A stretch of DNA of 64,000 nt from Gnetum montanum (GCA_015680685.1 MNCI01002879.1:168331-232330); one strand, 5' to 3'. Shown: positions 47,146 through 59,095, counted from the stretch's first letter. Numbers and translations are program-made. The notes: generated by a model not told the origin, from the letters alone.

Positions 47146-47988
47146 CTATGCTAGGTGTAGCTGCTTCTTGACCCAACATGGGTTGAGTGAGACATAAGGT
47201 CGAGGCGCTCTGCTAGGGCCTTCATCTACATCATTGCCCCTCACTTGGAAGGGTGACTTAGCCTATGCATTTTCGTTTCAAGGGTTGGCCTATTGAGCCA
47301 ATCCCCCTACCAGATGGTCAGTGTAAACTGTGATAGGTGCTTTATTCTCAGAAGTTATGACCTCTAAGCTTTGTTCCATGCATATGTTATGGATTGATTG
47401 TGTTGCTGCTTGATCACCATGGATCATCACCTCTCTGCCTGCATAAGGCAAGTGGATCTCCTAGTGTATGGGTGAGGAGACAATCCTAAGTTGTGCTAAC
47501 CACAATCTCCCCAAGATTAGGTTAAACCCGAGCATTTTCTCGACCATGATGAATGTTGCGCTTGTGGGGAATTGGTCCTTGGCTATGAAGTCTATGTGAA
47601 CTATGCCCTTCACCACAACCCATGCCCCATTGAACAACCTCAGGCATGATGTCATTGTGGGCTTGATCTAGTCGACCAAGTCCAACTTGTCCACAATAGG
47701 AAAGGGGATGATGTTCATAGTAGACCCATCATCAACATGTACCCTTCAGATCCAATGTTGGCCGACCTGAATTGTGATGAAAATCGATGTCATAGTTACT
47801 TGACCCCTCTTAGGATCTTCCCTAATGGTGTCATCCTGGAAGGTTAGTTGAGGCTGTTCTGGTTCTGTAGGTGCAGAGAGAAGCATGACTGAGTTGATCA
47901 CTTCTTCCTCCGCTGGCATGTCTTTGTTGACTAGAGTCGTTGTCAATATGCATATCAGAGCCTCGCAGTGTGGGATAGATGTCATGAT
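47146..47988 (-). pseudogene. Gag-protease, 3' part, element B
   Basis: Minus strand. Reads MTSIPHCEALICILTTTLV, then DDTIREDPKRGQVTMTSIFI, the protease active site RVHVDDGSTMNIIPFPIVD, FIMVEKMLGFNLILGRLWLA and SSPIH ... IHLPYAG, and ends VKKQLHLA with a stop at 47148-47146. The N-terminal continuation lies on the far side of element C, from 60690 upwards. Confidence 0.83.
47984..47988 (+). other. Target site duplication, left (ATGAT)
   Basis: ATGAT here and at 60686-60690, directly outside the LTR ends of element C. Confidence 0.85.
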
Positions 47989-49174
47989 TGAAACACCACA
48001 AAAATTTCAAGCTTGGTACTTGTCCGACAAGAAGTAGGTCCCTGGGACCCACGAACAACCACGGCTACACTTGGTGTCGCACATTGCAACTTTGGGGATT
48101 AAAAGGCTTAATTTTCACTAAGTGTGCAGTACCAACGTATACGCCTGACATCCACAGTGTATATGGCAAGTGTATACGCCTGACATCAACAGCGTATACG
48201 CCTAGCGTAGACGTCCAACTTACATGCCCGACGTACACTTTACATGTACGCTCGATGGGTACGGCAAATGTTTATGCCGGACATGGAGTCTCCAAGATAG
48301 AATGAAGATAGCACCGAAAAGCAAGAATTGAAGCAAGTCGACGATCATCAGCATATATGCCTGTTGTATACGCCCAGCCATTATCGGTGTATACATCTGG
48401 CGTATACGCCCAGCGCCCACAGCATCTACGCCCAGCACATCTAGCGTATACGCCCAGAGTCTACGCCCACCTGATATAGTGTATACGCCCAGCGTATACG
48501 CTCAGCAAATGTAATATGTTGTACACTTGTAAATCTTACACCCTTTTATGCCCGGTCAAAGTCCACGTGTCGCCCAACCCGAGTCTAGCGTAACAACCGG
48601 TATAAAAACCCCACATTTCCACTTGTACAATGATAGTTGGCAAAAATCCCAGAGCATACCAGAGAACATTTACGCTATGCACCAGAGCTAAAACCCCTTT
48701 TACACTAGATAGTCTTGTACGTTGGGCACACAGTCTCTATGCTCTGCCTACAGTCTGAACCAGCTGAGTCATCCCTGCATCCACCGGGGCTTTTCGTCCG
48801 CCTTGTGTTCCATCACAACTACGTTAGACCGGTGCACTGTACTCTCATTCTATAATATCATTGTTCACAGTTTACGTTGATTGCTTACATGTGTTTTATT
48901 TACGCTCGTTTACGTTTACGCTCTGTTCACATCTGTTACATTGTTTACGCTCTCGTTTACGTCCATTACGTCGTTTACACGTAACCCAACGTATAGCAAC
49001 TTCGGCATACGTTCGGGGAAATCCTTGTCTAATCCGCATGTGGATCACCCAAGGTACTCTACCTTCGTGCATTCCAGCTCACCCTCAGGTGAAGGTAGGG
49101 TCTTCTGTGCGCATCCTGCAATCCCACGGTCTTTGTTTCCTTCCAGCCGAAGATCGACGATTTTAGGCGGTACA
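47989..49174 (+). repeat. 5' LTR of element C
   Basis: TGAAACACCACAAAAATTTC to GGCGGTACA. TATAAAA at 48601-48607, 612 bases in; the other LTR has its box at the same offset. U3 is packed with GTATACGCC words (48125-48500). Differences from the right LTR are mostly C/T and G/A changes and copy-number changes of the GTATACGCC unit. Confidence 0.9.
48125..48505 (+). promoter_or_regulatory. U3 array of AGCGTATACGCC words
   Basis: A dozen or more copies of GTATACGCC or close forms; the full word AGCGTATACGCT is a 12-base perfect palindrome. It continues in the leader (49555-49690), in intron 1 of the antisense gene (57940-58440) and in the 3' LTR (59645-60010). Confidence 0.7.
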
Positions 49175-49179
49175 GAAAT

Positions 49180-49198
49180 TGGCACTAGAAGGAGGGCC
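49180..49198 (+). other. Primer-binding site, element C
   Basis: TGGCACTAGAAGGAGGGCC starts five bases after the LTR end. It has the form expected of a tRNA 3'-end complement (TGG start); I do not assign the tRNA. It differs from the Athila sites in this window. Confidence 0.7.
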
Positions 49199-49764
49199 TC
49201 CTAAAACCCTTACCCGCAAACTTCCCAGAGTTTATGCTGCTGAGCATATACACCGCCAACTACACCCCACTTCCTACTGAAACCCTCCCAACGTCTACGT
49301 AGCCTAGCCTGAAAACTTAGCCTGCGAACTATCCAGCGTCTACGCTGTTTAGTGTTTATGCTGTCCCTATTAAAACATAACCAGAAAACCATACACTGTC
49401 TATTTTTACTCTGAGCCCTATTTTATGCTATACACTATTTTACGCTGAGCCTTTTTTTATGTTGTACACTATTTTACGTTGTACACTATTTTACGCTGAG
49501 CCTTGTCTTACATTGTTTTATGCTCTATCCTATTTTACGCTTCATCCCGAAGCTGTGTACGCTGCCTAGCGTATACACTGCACCCCAAAGCTGTATACGC
49601 TACCTAGCGTATACGCTGCACTCCTTACGCTGTATACGTTGTCTACGCTGACGCTATATGCTGAACGTTGAAGCGTATACGCTGCACTTTGTCACCTAGT
49701 TTACGCTATGCCAAGTACACTAATCTCGATCCTCTACCCCGTGTCATACCCTTAACAATTCATC
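49199..49764 (+). other. Leader of element C
   Basis: Non-coding. Short repeats: ACTATTTTACGCTGAGCC-type units (49410-49550) and GTATACGCTGCA-type units (49555-49690). The first ATG with a long frame is 49765. Confidence 0.6.
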
Positions 49765-52565
49765 ATGAACCCCGCGAACACCACCGCTGCAACAGCTCAA
49801 GTAACCGACCTCGTAGACACCGTGGCTATCCAACAGCCTATCACGCAACACCCAGGAGTACAACCCACCACGAGGCCCCGCCGGTCCCTAAGGTTGCAAG
49901 GGAGAGACCTGGCCTCCAACATTATAACCCAGGATCAGTATAATTTCATATGCATTAAGATACAAGCTGGCCTGGCTGTAGACTGAGCCGAACTGAAGGT
50001 AAAGAGGCAGTTCGAACTCTTTTACAGAGGGGGATGCAAGTTCATCCCTTCACCGTATGACGTAATCCATGTTCCGGAGTAGTATTCGGAGCTTGTCACG
50101 TAGCTCCTCTTGCAAAGGAGACACTCATTGGATCAACCTGAGTTAGAGCCCCAACTAGAGGAAGAGGACGAATTTGCCGCTCAATCCGAACAAGAGGATT
50201 CTTACCACACTTTGAGCTTGCAAGCACACGTTAACCCCATTTTTCATCTCGATACAAGGGAAATCATGCCCCTCCAGCATCTTAGGTTCACTCATGCCCA
50301 AGCACCACCACCAGAAACATCAGCACTAGTGCACATTCCTCCCCCGAGTGACCCCCCAACCTAACACCTTCCGTCTCGCAATCATACCCGCTGCAACGGC
50401 AGGCCCATCCTCACAAGCACCACCCCCTCACGATAGCGTGGGAGTGACATTTCCACCCTGAGTGATAGGGATGTCACACGTAATACCAGCCTCCACATCC
50501 ACCCACTACATCCCTCACGTTCAAACCCATGTAGCCCCCTCAACCGTCGTAACCCAACAAGGGGCCCCTTCGCACAATGTGGCCGGGCAATGGCCAGCGA
50601 TGGGTGTGCTATCACACCAACCCGCTCACCACAATGTGCCATCTCACACATTTCCACATGTTAACGTTCCCCAAATACGACCACAACCACAGCAGAAACA
50701 ACCCCCTTCATATAATGTATCATCCTTAGCGCCACATGATGTTCACCTTCCGCAAACACAACCGCCGACCGTGCAACTTTCGGCCTTTCAACCCACCATC
50801 CAACAGTCTAACTTATACAGTATACCACAACCACAAGTTGCCTTGTCACCTAGTTCCCAAGATTGGGCAGATGCCAAGAAACTGATGCAAGAATTAACTG
50901 ACGAGGTAAAATGCCTCAAAACAGCCGTCGATGGGGAGTTGAAGGTAGTGGACTTCTACCAAGATGACCCCATCAGCTCATCTATCCCACCCTTAACCTT
51001 GCCCAAAGGTGTCTCCTTACCAACATTAACCAAATACAATAGGGAGACAGACCCCAACGAACACTTGATAACATTTAGGTTAGAATGCGCGCTTCTCCAG
51101 GCATGGTCCCATGCCATCCTCCGAGTGTTCCCCATGTCCCTCGTGATGAGAGCACTTGATTGGTACCAGGCTCTGCCAAGGAATTCCATCTTCTCCTTGG
51201 AAGACTTATTACACTAGTTTGTGACTAGGTTCAAGTCTAACTTGAAACCTGAGGCCACACTGGACAGCCTCATACAGGTCAAGCAAGAACTGCTTGAACC
51301 TGTATAGAAATTCATTCAGAGATGGAGTGCCACCCTCAACGAGTTGCACGAGCCGATCTCCCAAACATACTTGCTCACAATTCTCAACGGAGCTGTTAAC
51401 AATTTCTTTAAATCCAAGCTGTATTACCTTAACACGCATAATCTTAACCAGGCTTTTGTACAAATTAAGAATATAGAGGAAGCAGCCCAAAACAACCACG
51501 ACCCTGCATACTTGGCCTTCAGGAATCAACACACTAAAAAAGATAAAGAGAACGCTAAGACAACCATAGCAGCAATAGCAGGTGCGCAACAAGCAAACAT
51601 AACACACCAAAATAAACCACCCGCAACCCCTACTAACTACAATAAACCAGTTCCCACAGCCACGCCAGAATCATCATCATCGCAAAACCCAACAACGAAC
51701 CGTACGCGAAACTTCTAGAGGAAAGAACCCTCTCAATATACGCCTCTGCCAATGAAGCCCTCCCAGCTTTTCGATCAACTCCTGAAGGCTGGGTTGATGA
51801 AACATAAACAGTTGTCCAAGTTTAGCAACGCCGGATGAGCCTCCCATACCCAAAGGCTTCAGAATGGATTGCTTTTGCAACTACCATCAATGAAACGGGC
51901 ACGACATGGATTACTGTTTCACTTTGAAACAGGATATTCAGCGAATGATCAATGAAGGCCAAATCACTTTTGATGAGGCCAATCCGGTCCAACCGCAGAA
52001 TCAAGATATGGGGGTGTACAAAGACCCCCTGAACACCAAAGAGGCGCCATACATCGTTAATACAATCTACCTTGATGATGATTCCGAAGCACCCAACATT
52101 AACACTGTCTATCCCCAATATAAATAGGAAACACCTAATAGGCCGTTCGTAGTTCAGATTCCCCCCGCTGTGTCCACGCCCACGCCTAACACCATGACAC
52201 ATGACAAACCATATGTGGTGCATGTCCCTCCCGATATCCCCTCAAACGCATCAACCCCTTCTACTCGGTCTGCCCCTTTCATAGTCCTAGTACCACCAGC
52301 GGTCGCAACGGTGGAGGTCCAACCTTTGCCGAAACCAACCCCATATGTCATTAGGATACCCGAAAATCCTAATGATTACCAAGCCTCCACCTCGCAAACG
52401 CAAGGCAAACCCAGCCCCTACGTCGTTAGGGTACCTGGCCAACCTTCCACTCAATCACATCTGACTGTCCAACCGCAATCTCGCCCACCTCTGTATGTGG
52501 TGCGAATCCCAGGGTAGCCTGAGGCTCCAAGACCAGCGCCACCTCCACGCCACACACGAGAATGC
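49765..52565 (+). pseudogene. Tat-like gag, element C
   Basis: Starts MNPANTTAATAQVTDLVD. About 330 residues of Pro/Gln/His-rich sequence follow, with one frame change near 50370 and stops that mostly fit C-to-T changes. The capsid core begins VVDFYQDDPISSSIPPLTL (50946) and includes HLITFRLECALLQAW, LVMRALDWYQALP and FLNG-like ILNGAVNNFFKSKLYYL. A zinc-finger-like C-X2-H-X-stop-X-GHDMDYC motif is at about 51880-51920. A linker (52140-52515) has six copies of a P-Y/F-V-V/I-R-V/I-P motif. Several stops (51215, 51305, 51716) are TAG exactly where A, B or the family pattern have Gln. It is the best preserved gag in the window and shows the N-terminal part missing from A and B. Confidence 0.82.
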
Positions 52566-52592
52566 CTAGCAGATAGGCTTACACGTGAACGT

Positions 52593-53855
52593 GTGGAGAA
52601 GGAATGCCAACGGTTAGCTCTGGGGCCACCTAAGCCAATTCCACTTAACTCTGTGCCTATGTCGTCACCTAACAACCAATCAGACGCATGTAATGAAGGT
52701 GAATCATCTGAAAAACATGAACCGCTTAAAACGACAGCTTCGAACAAAAATGGCAAACCAAAAAAACATGAAATAAAACTATTAGGCCCAATGGACCCAG
52801 TTATCATTGATAAAAATGCCCCAAACAGTAGAGATTTAGCAATGGCCTTGACACAAGTCACCCAAGCATTAAAGCAAAAGAACACTTCGTTGAGCTTGTA
52901 TAACTTGGTGCTAACATCCCAAACACATCGAGAAGCTCTAGTACGCATGTTAACGTCGATCCCGGTAAGCGAGGACTTGCCCCCGAACGAACCCGCCATC
53001 CATGCGGTAATGTACTCATCTCACGGGACCACTCCTAAACCCTTGAGCTTCCATGATGACAACATTAATGTGGACAAGAAAACACAGGAAATAACAACAG
53101 CCCCCATGTTCATAACGATACGCATAGACCAATTCAGAATACATAGGGTCCACGTAGATGATGGAGCTGTCACAAACATAGTACCGTATCCCATCATAGA
53201 ACAACTAGGGCTCACTGAATTAATCAAACCAACCGCAACCACATGTTTAAAATCATTCAGTGGGTCACGCGTAATAGTCAAAGGCACAGTGACCTTAGAC
53301 TTCATAGCAGGGGATCAATTCCCCACATCCACTGACTTCTTGGTTGTCGATGAAATGCCAGGATTTAACTTAATATTAGGGAGACCCTGGTTGGCCCAAC
53401 TAAAAGCAGTCTCCTCCCCTATACACCAAGAGATCCACCTGCCTTATGAAGGCGTTGAAATCATCATACATGGGGAGGCTGCTACGCCCATTATTTCATC
53501 ACACGTAGACATGGACCAAGGTTCAGAAGTCGAGCTCGAAGAGCCTAAAAGAAACGCTGAAAATGCACAATAACTGGTAAGTGGTAAATCTTTGAACATG
53601 AAACAAGATTCACCTAAAGTGGAAACACCTATGTCCGACATCATACATACACCATCTCAATTAGAAAATAACACCGAACCCCTGCCAACTATCGAAACAT
53701 CTGAAAACACTGACATGGAAGACATTCCATCAGACGTCCCTTGGGCTGAATTACCATTCAATGTGATCAGCGAAGGGGACGCTGAATATAGAATCATACC
53801 TGTTAACCCATTGCCTAACATTAAAAGGAAGAAAATTAAAAAACTATTACAATAA
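52593..53855 (+). pseudogene. Protease region, element C (one internal stop)
   Basis: One frame, open for 326 codons from 52593, with a single TAA at 53571-53573 and then open again to the stop at 53853. Parts: MALTQVTQALKQKNTSLSLY, the active site RVHVDDGAVTNIVPYPIIEQ (D-D-G), MPGFNLILGRPWLAQLKAV, IHQEIHLPYEG, an acidic tail and a basic end (NIKRKKIKKLLQ). In A and B the protein ends soon after IHLPY plus about 80 residues; C has a different tail. The bases CTGGTAAGTGG right after the TAA resemble a splice donor, which would fit an intron removed before the absent RT. Confidence 0.8.
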
Positions 53856-53869
53856 TATCAGCACACCAC

Positions 53870-54130
53870 AGTCTGAAATGACGTTAAACTATAACATGTC
53901 CGAAACGACGTTAAACTACAATTCGTCTGAAATGACAATAAACTACGATAAATCGAAAAACAAGAAAAAATTTTTAAACTACACTCCCTGTCTGAGATGA
54001 CGCTAAACTATCATGTCCGCAAAGACTTAAAACTAGCCACGATCAGCAATGATCAGTCAACAGAAAAAAAATCTGCCCGTATCATTCGAAGTATCCCTCA
54101 TTTACGACTGGGGCCTGAAAAGGCCTTAAA
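53870..54130 (+). repeat. Module-boundary repeats after protease, element C
   Basis: About six units with GTCTGAAATGACG or GTCCGAAACGACG and TTAAACTA (53872-54010), plus CCGCAAAGACTTAAAACTAGCC at 54017 in shortened form. The same word family as in A and B. Confidence 0.75.
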
Positions 54131-56120
54131 CTAGCTCGTGCGTGCATACTTTGTTTTCCTTCTTTGTTCGGTAGTTACAATTACATCTCTGCATTACATT
54201 TAAAACAAAGAAAAAACAAGCCAAAACATTTTTCATTTCCGTGTCAAGTTTACAATTAAATTCAAAATCAACAAAAAATTTTCTTACATGCAATGTTGAA
54301 CAATTACAAGTGTCAACTATTTTCGTCCATCGCAAAATTTTCAAGTTACAATTTTTGTATCAGTCTGAATCAAAAAACACCAAAAACTTAAAAATTAAAA
54401 AGCTTAAGCATCCGGGACAGGAGGATCATCCCCTTTAGATCCACCAGCATCAAGGGCTCCTGCTCCACTGGGGCCAGCTTCTTGAGCGTCATTGCCACCT
54501 TCATCCTGAAAATACCAAAAAGAACAACCAACATAAGAAGCTGATGTCAAAGTTTTAAATATTATTTAGTAAATTAACTTCATAAGGGCGAAACATTTAC
54601 CATAGGAGATACCCCTAAGCCGAATCCCAGCCGACGAAGGATTTCTTCTTCTGAAACGTTGGCCCAATCTGTCCCATCCAGGCCTAAGTCAACGTCTGCC
54701 AAAGTCTTTCCTTTGTCGATAGCTGACTAGGTAGGACGTTTTAGAGGGAACTCGCCCACCAACACTTCCCCAGAAGCAGTTGTGATCACCCTTGTAGGCG
54801 ACTCCATTTCTATAGTTGTATTTTGAGCAAAAGTATCGAAAGTAGAATGCAAACCCAAACCCTCCACAAACATCTCTAGTTGGCGCTTCTCAATAGACAC
54901 CTCTTTTAACGACTTCTTGTAGTAATGTTTGTAATTTTTCTCATCCTGACCCCACTTACGAACCTTGGAAGTGAAGGCTTTCCAATCTTGATATTTAAGG
55001 TTCAGGAGATCAATTTGGGCTTGGCGCTCTACCATTCTCCGAGTCAGCGACGCATGACGATTCAGTAGGTTCCAATATCTAGTGTACGTAACCTCGGACG
55101 TTCGCCAGGAGCGATCACCGCTTAGCTTAGCAGCAGCGAACTCGTACCGAGCCTTCAGATCATCATGTTCCACTGACAACTCAGAGACTTCCCTTTCTTT
55201 TAACTAAATCTATAGCCACAACTGCTCAATGGAACGCCTACAAGTCCATAACGACTTAGCGTTGTGCACAAAGCCTTCTGCAACTCAATCGTAAATAGGC
55301 CTTGGCACCTATTCCACTTCTAGGGAAAGTGTGGTTAAACTTTCTATGCTAACACTTTCAGAGGGATCCCATCTCAATTGAGCGCCTACCCACGCGGAAA
55401 ATATGAATGTTAGGACAATATAAACAAGATGTGAAATTCCAAACCTCTAAATGATTTATACCTATGTCAGGGTGGGCTTCCTGGATCCGTTCAACAACTT
55501 CCTCCGCGAGTCCAGCTACAAAATCCATCTTACTTGGCATTTCTGACCAAGTAAATGGCTCATGGGTGCAAGAACTAACCTCAGCGGTCCTCTCCGGGGG
55601 AACCATCTTCATCGGTACATCTAACCGCACCGTCCTAGTTTCGCTGCCTTCATCTGAACAGGATAAAAGCATAAAAATAAAATACCATAGGAATGACAAT
55701 TGGTTAGGCAATTCAAAATGAAATAATGTACCATGATCCTTGTCATCCTCTAGGGGGTCACCCAAGTCCAGATTTTCCTTAAGGAAGCTACTGAACATTT
55801 GGTTAACAGCGTCCTGATCGTCCAACAGTGCGGTTTCAAAGGTATTTTCCTTTAACTCCGTTCCTCCACCCTGGCTCTTCTCCGTATGTTCCTCCTTGGT
55901 ATTCTTCTCCATGTTGGTCTCCTCCTCCTCGGTGATAGTCTCTAAAGCCTACTTCTTCACTTTTTTAAAATTAAGCCAAAAAGATCAATGACGCGTAAGC
56001 GATTGATGTAAAGGTTGTAAACAAAATGAAAACGATAAAGCAATGAGCGGGCGAGCTCCGCTTACCAGGTATCTTGAAGCGTATGCACTTCACACGTGGC
56101 GAGTTCACATCGGAGGCTTC

Positions 56121-56323
56121 NNNNNNNNNNNNNNNNNNNNNNNNNNNNNNNNNNNNNNNNNNNNNNNNNNNNNNNNNNNNNNNNNNNNNNNNNNNNNNNN
56201 NNNNNNNNNNNNNNNNNNNNNNNNNNNNNNNNNNNNNNNNNNNNNNNNNNNNNNNNNNNNNNNNNNNNNNNNNNNNNNNNNNNNNNNNNNNNNNNNNNNN
56301 NNNNNNNNNNNNNNNNNNNNNNN
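56121..56323. other. Assembly gap of 203 N
   Basis: Unknown bases inside exon 4 of antisense gene C. The reading frame is the same type of sequence on both sides, and about the length missing here is present in copies A and B. Confidence 0.95.
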
Positions 56324-57929
56324 CGCAATTGCACTATCTCCTTGTGCATGGCCGACAACAAAAATCGTGCCCAGTTATATCGCATGCCCGTTTCCAAGAC
56401 AGTTCGCATGACACGAACAGCCTCAACCCTAAGACACTTCACCTGGGAAATGGTTTTAGGGAATACCTGTGCCCTGAATAGGGGATACAATTCGTTCACT
56501 TCCACAAGTTTTGCTTTCCCCTACATCAGGAATCCTTTGGCACCCTTGGCCATGCCTAACCAATCTTCCAACTCACGAACCTTCTGGAGCTCTTTATGAG
56601 CTCCGTCTAATACTACATTTAAGCCATCTGCTGGTACGCCAAATAATTTTGAAAAGAACTCGGGCGACAGATGAAAAACTACCTTCACATCCTTAATCCG
56701 GGTGCTGTAGTATGAGACAGACTCATTAAAAGAATCCACGCTCCCAATCATCTTCCCTATGGATACGTCAGGACTCGGGGTCATAAAGAGCTCCATGAGA
56801 CCGGCATTACCTAGGCAACAAACGATGGACGGTGGAGCTTGTCTACACAACCACTTTTGAGCCTTAGTCACCTCCTCGAACTTCATCGACAAGGTAGTCT
56901 CAGTTCGTCCAGTTGTCACCGGATCCTCACTAGAAGGTGCATCAACTGTAAAAACAATTTAAAATGGTCATATTAGCGTAACTCCAAATAGTTGGACAAA
57001 CCCGTTAACATATCGAGGAAATGTTATCATTTACCATTAGTGGTGGATTTAGAGGTGCTGCCAAAGTCACGAGGGAAGACTGGCCCGTTGTCCGACCAGT
57101 CTTCATGAAGCCACCCACGAGCTTTGCACATCGCAAACGCTCTAGAGAACTGCTTGTGAAAATGGATGATCACCCCCTTAGTTTGACCCAGAATGATTCC
57201 ACAAAGGGTGGGGCCCATCATGAATGCCTCCAAGATAGTGCGAGCAAGAGCTAGTCCTTCATCCTCAATCAATGTCCCGTCCAGGTTGGTCTTCGGTCTA
57301 TAAACAAACAAATGTCAAAACAAGAAACAAATGCTAAACAGTGAAAGGAAACAATAAACTTAAATATTCCTACCTGTCCACTCGGTACACTATGCCGGGA
57401 GGATTCTGGAATATTGTGTGCATGCGGGCAGCTATGAATAGAGTATTGTTGAGGTATTCTAACCCTCGCAGCAATAGTGCCCACACGCACGTTAATGGGC
57501 ATGTAGACCGGGGCCCACGGGTAGAACCATCCTCATTAACCAGCGGCCCCTCGTCAATGTCTTCTATGAAGACCATGACACCCTCTGCAGCTCCTGGTAG
57601 CATTGCCTCAAGCACACTCCTTGCAATCACCTCGCTAAAGTTCAACCAGATGGCCACCTCGAAATTATCCAACAAGAAGGCCAAAAATCCACATGCACCT
57701 TCCCTGAACCAAACCCCGTTGTTATCCATGGTTAGATCTGGGGGAAGCTCCCCAGCCTCAACGGGGCCAACCCATGTTAACACCCTGACAAGCTCAACAA
57801 CAAGGAGGAAGCGTTTACTGTCCCTGCAAGCAATCAAGATGCCACGATGAATTAGCCATGGTTCAAAATAGAGCAAAAAGAGAGAGTTTACATCATGAAC
57901 CGACACTTAAAATCTAAAAATTTGCTAAC

Positions 57930-58480
57930 TATCTGCACTTAGCGTATACGCCCCATAGACCAGTGCATACACCAATGTAATTGTTTACACTTAGCATAAT
58001 ACGTTGCTTAACTCAGCGTATACACCAACAATGAACTATTTTACACTTAGCGTATACGCCGAAGAAACCCTCAGCGTATACGCCCAAGTTCGCTTCCAGT
58101 GTAAACAGTCTACGCCAGAAACATGAAAAAAAAGTCTACACTGTAAAGACACCTGCGCACATATAGTGTATACGCTGAACAAACCCTCAACGTATACACC
58201 GTCACAGTAAACAAGATTTACGTCGATAGAAAAACCAAATCACGCTGACAAAACTTCACGTATAGAGAACTCATGACATAATAGTGCAGGAAAATTACTT
58301 ACGCTGACAAAACTGATTACGCCCTAACAGTCTACGCTAAACTAAATTCACGCTATGAAGTCACGCTCGGCGTATATGCCGAAAACCCTCTACCCTGCAA
58401 ACCCTCTGCGCTCGACGTATACGCCGAGGCTGTCTACGCTGAAAAAGAGAAGCAAGGAAATAATAACAGAGGCAGGGATC
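57930..58480. repeat. GTATACGCC-rich intron 1 of antisense gene C
   Basis: Words such as AGCGTATACGCC occur at about 57950, 58014, 58050, 58074, 58154, 58186, 58371 and 58418, with many TACGCT half-sites. No coding potential. Confidence 0.7.
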
Positions 58481-58620
58481 AGAGCCTACCTGTGGGAAGT
58501 CACAGGCCATGACAGGATCCTTGGCCGGGGTAGGCACTGCAGCATGGCTTTAGTCTCCTCCACGAAGGTCAAGTCGGGACCCTTCCTACCCTAACCTTCC
58601 ACTTCTTTTCCTTTGCCCAT

Positions 58621-59095
58621 CTCGGCCTCCTTCACCCTGATTGCACGAGTTTACGCTGAAGAAGAAAACTGTCTACGCTAGCACCTGAAAATTCTACACT
58701 CTGCATCTACGCTGGGGTTGTGTCGGGCATCTACGCTAAGGGTTACTCTTCGATGTCTACGCTCACGAGCAAGTTTACGCTTACGCCATGTACAATCATC
58801 TACGCTCACGCTTTAGCAGTTTACGCTTACGCTTTAACAGTTTACACTCTGCCACTTACGCTCACGATTCAAAGTAAGAAACAAATGAAACTTCCCCCCT
58901 TTTCATAGTGCTCCAATGATGTTGCCCCCACCGCTTACACCACCACTGTTCCTTTTTTGCCATTTTGTGCCTTTTTGCTCATTTTTCGCTAAAATTTGCC
59001 TTGGAAAAATAATAAAAAAATATAAAAATATAAAAAATTGGAAACTACCACATCTTGGTGCCCCGTGGACCCCATTCTGGATGTTTATCACCTGG
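58621..59095. other. Region upstream of antisense gene C
   Basis: 58621-58880 has TTTACGCT/TCTACGCT words about every 15-25 bases. 58880-58945 read on the minus strand (ATCATTGGAGCACTATG, then GGGGGAAGTTTC) resembles the promoter block of copies A and B, but the TATA box is not obvious. The rest is AT-rich. Confidence 0.45.

Larger units (their letters stand above)
54404..58620 (-). pseudogene. Antisense eight-exon gene, copy C
   Basis: Minus strand, all borders GT/AG: exon 1 58620-58490 (ATG; MGKGKEVEG, LTFVEETKAMLQCL); 2 57823-57374 (NNGVWFREGACGFLAFLLDN ... FQNPPGIVYRVD); 3 57297-57035 (KTNLDGTLIEDEGLA ... GWLHEDW); 4 56945-56066 (NAGLMELFMTPSPDVSIG, VVFHLSPEFFSKLFGVPADG, YPLFRAQVFPKTISQ), holding a 203-N gap; 5 55949-55732 (Lys/Glu/Gly-rich); 6 55653-55462; 7 55385-54601 (coiled coil, RRMVERQAQIDLLNLKYQD); 8 54505-54404 (acidic, Gly/Ala-rich, GDDPPVPDA stop). 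Stops in exons 1, 4 and 7 (mostly TAG at likely Gln) show decay. The part around exon 4 recalls plant transposon/mobile-domain proteins; cell role unknown. Confidence 0.72.

Noticed and set aside
52451-52999. 182-residue minus-strand open frame
   Set aside because: Shadow of the gag-protease frame on the + strand, which has the recognisable protease and linker motifs.
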